From Syntrophomonas sp. UBA4807 (lineage in GTDB: Bacteria; Bacillota; Syntrophomonadia; Syntrophomonadales; Syntrophomonadaceae): a stretch of 5,717 nucleotides of DNA. Positions 4,806 to 5,717 of the stretch are shown in pieces. The translations under genes and the position numbers were made by a program. A model generated the notes under the pieces. That model did no database searches and was not told where the DNA came from. It was given only the letters and a program-made list of their open reading frames with translations. Every line of letters begins with the position of its first letter. The stretch's first letter is position 1. The DNA lies in contig DHGD01000161.1 in the NCBI GenBank assembly GCA_002402575.1, positions 5,566 through 11,282 of the forward strand, given 5' to 3'.

Positions 4806-5717
4806 TCAACAACCGGTAAAATCGGTTCCCAGGTATTCGCTGATTAATTTATAGGCACAGAATTTACCGCACATGGTACAGCATTTTTGGCCGGCTTCAT
4901 TCTTAGCCTGGCGTATGTTTGATGCTTTCGCAGGATCGATGGCTAACTCAATCTGTTGCTTCCAGTCCAGCTGCTTGCGAGCTTTGGCCATCTTTACATC
5001 CCATTCCCAGGCTCCTTTGATCCCTTTGACCAAGTCTGCGGCATGAGCAGCAATTCTGGCTGCGATTACTCCTTCCTTAACATCTTCCACTGTTGGCAAG
5101 CCCAAATGTTCCGCCGGCGTTACATAACACAAGAAGTCCGCTCCATTTGAAGCCGCCAAAGCTCCGCCAATGGCCGCAGTAATATGGTCATAGCCTGGTG
5201 CAATATCAGTAACCAGCGGGCCTAAAACATAGCAGGGCGCATTATGGCAGAGAGTCTTCTCCAGTTTCATATTGGCGGCGATTTGATCCAAAGGTACATG
5301 ACCTGGCCCTTCAACCATCACCTGTACTCCGGCTGCTCTAGCCCGTTTGACCAAGCCCCCTAAGGTAATCAGCTCCTTGATCTGCGGACCGTCGGTGGCA
5401 TCTGCCAGGCAACCTGGCCTCAGCCCATCGCCTAAGCTTAACGTCACGTCATACTTCAAGGCAATCTCCAGCAGATAATCATATTGTTCATAAAGGGGAT
5501 TCTGCTTTTGGTGATAGAGCATCCAGGCCGTAATGAAGGATCCGCCCCGAGAAACAATATCCATCACCCGGCCTGTTTCTCTTAATTCTTGAATGACCTC
5601 TAATGTTACACCGCAATGGACAGTGATAAAATCAGCCCCGTCTTGACAGTGTTTTTCAATGCCCGCAAAAATGTCCTCTGCCGTCATTTCTGCCAGGCCC
5701 CGGCCTGAATTCTGAGT
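4806..5717 (-). CDS. thiC: Phosphomethylpyrimidine synthase, C-terminal part (5' end outside window)
   Basis: Radical SAM enzyme that rearranges aminoimidazole ribotide into HMP-P, the first committed step of the pyrimidine branch. The frame is open to the window edge, giving 303 residues of a protein usually around 430 in the short form; an internal ATG at 5687 is not the true start, since family sequence continues upstream of it (GLAEMTAEDIF). Conserved blocks include DFITVHCGVT, SRGGSFITAWM, LSLGDGLRPGCLADATD, VMVEGPGHVPLDQI, CYVLGPLVTDIAPGYDHI, and FLCYVTPAEHLGLP. The C-terminal iron-sulfur motif reads CTMCGKFC, that is C-x2-C-x3-C, one residue shorter than the C-x2-C-x4-C (CSMCGPKFC) of the well-studied enzymes. 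First visible gene of the thi operon; a TPP riboswitch, if present, would lie outside the window. The context with thiM, thiE and thiD favours ThiC over its BzaF-type paralogues. Confidence 0.96.
   Translation of the reverse strand, partial: TQNSGRGLAEMTAEDIFAGIEKHCQDGADFITVHCGVTLEVIQELRETGRVMDIVSRGGSFITAWMLYHQKQNPLYEQYDYLLEIALKYDVTLSLGDGLRPGCLADATDGPQIKELITLGGLVKRARAAGVQVMVEGPGHVPLDQIAANMKLEKTLCHNAPCYVLGPLVTDIAPGYDHITAAIGGALAASNGADFLCYVTPAEHLGLPTVEDVKEGVIAARIAAHAADLVKGIKGAWEWDVKMAKARKQLDWKQQIELAIDPAKASNIRQAKNEAGQKCCTMCGKFCAYKLISEYLGTDFTGC

Overview
The window looks like chromosomal DNA from an anaerobic Gram-positive bacterium, most likely a Clostridia/Peptococcaceae-type Firmicute. The reasons are strong AGGAGG-type ribosome binding sites, TTG starts, sigma-A-like promoters with good consensus, a PRC-barrel protein of the kind common in that group, and a thi gene cluster containing a HAD phosphatase. 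All supported genes lie on the minus strand, so the window is best read from right to left. No tRNA, rRNA, CRISPR array, insertion sequence or phage gene was seen.

Right part (5717 to 1950): five tightly packed thiamine genes in the order thiC (5' end cut by the window edge), thiM, thiE, a HAD-family phosphatase, thiD. Every junction after thiC-thiM overlaps (10, 13 and 4 nt), so this is one translationally coupled operon. ThiC makes HMP-P and ThiD phosphorylates it. ThiM salvages hydroxyethylthiazole, and ThiE joins the two halves into thiamine monophosphate. The HAD enzyme is a good candidate for the phosphatase that turns thiamine monophosphate into thiamine. No thiazole synthesis genes (thiG/H/S/F) and no thiL are visible here.

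Middle (1949 to 1699): about 250 bases without a supported gene. It holds a probable promoter for the PRC-barrel gene, a perfect 24-nt dyad, an A/T-rich hairpin, and a GC-rich segment (about 1868-1940) that folds on paper into a three-way junction and loosely resembles parts of a c-di-AMP (ydaO-type) riboswitch, but has no gene behind it.

Left part (1698 to 1): a PRC-barrel protein with two barrel domains; an unlisted 34-codon membrane microprotein with its own extended -10 promoter, strong ribosome binding site and terminator; and a csoR-trxA operon. The csoR gene has a near-consensus promoter and a textbook CsoR-type operator between the promoter and its TTG start, so CsoR probably represses itself and the thioredoxin gene together. 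The last 52 bases after trxA hold only a short palindrome.
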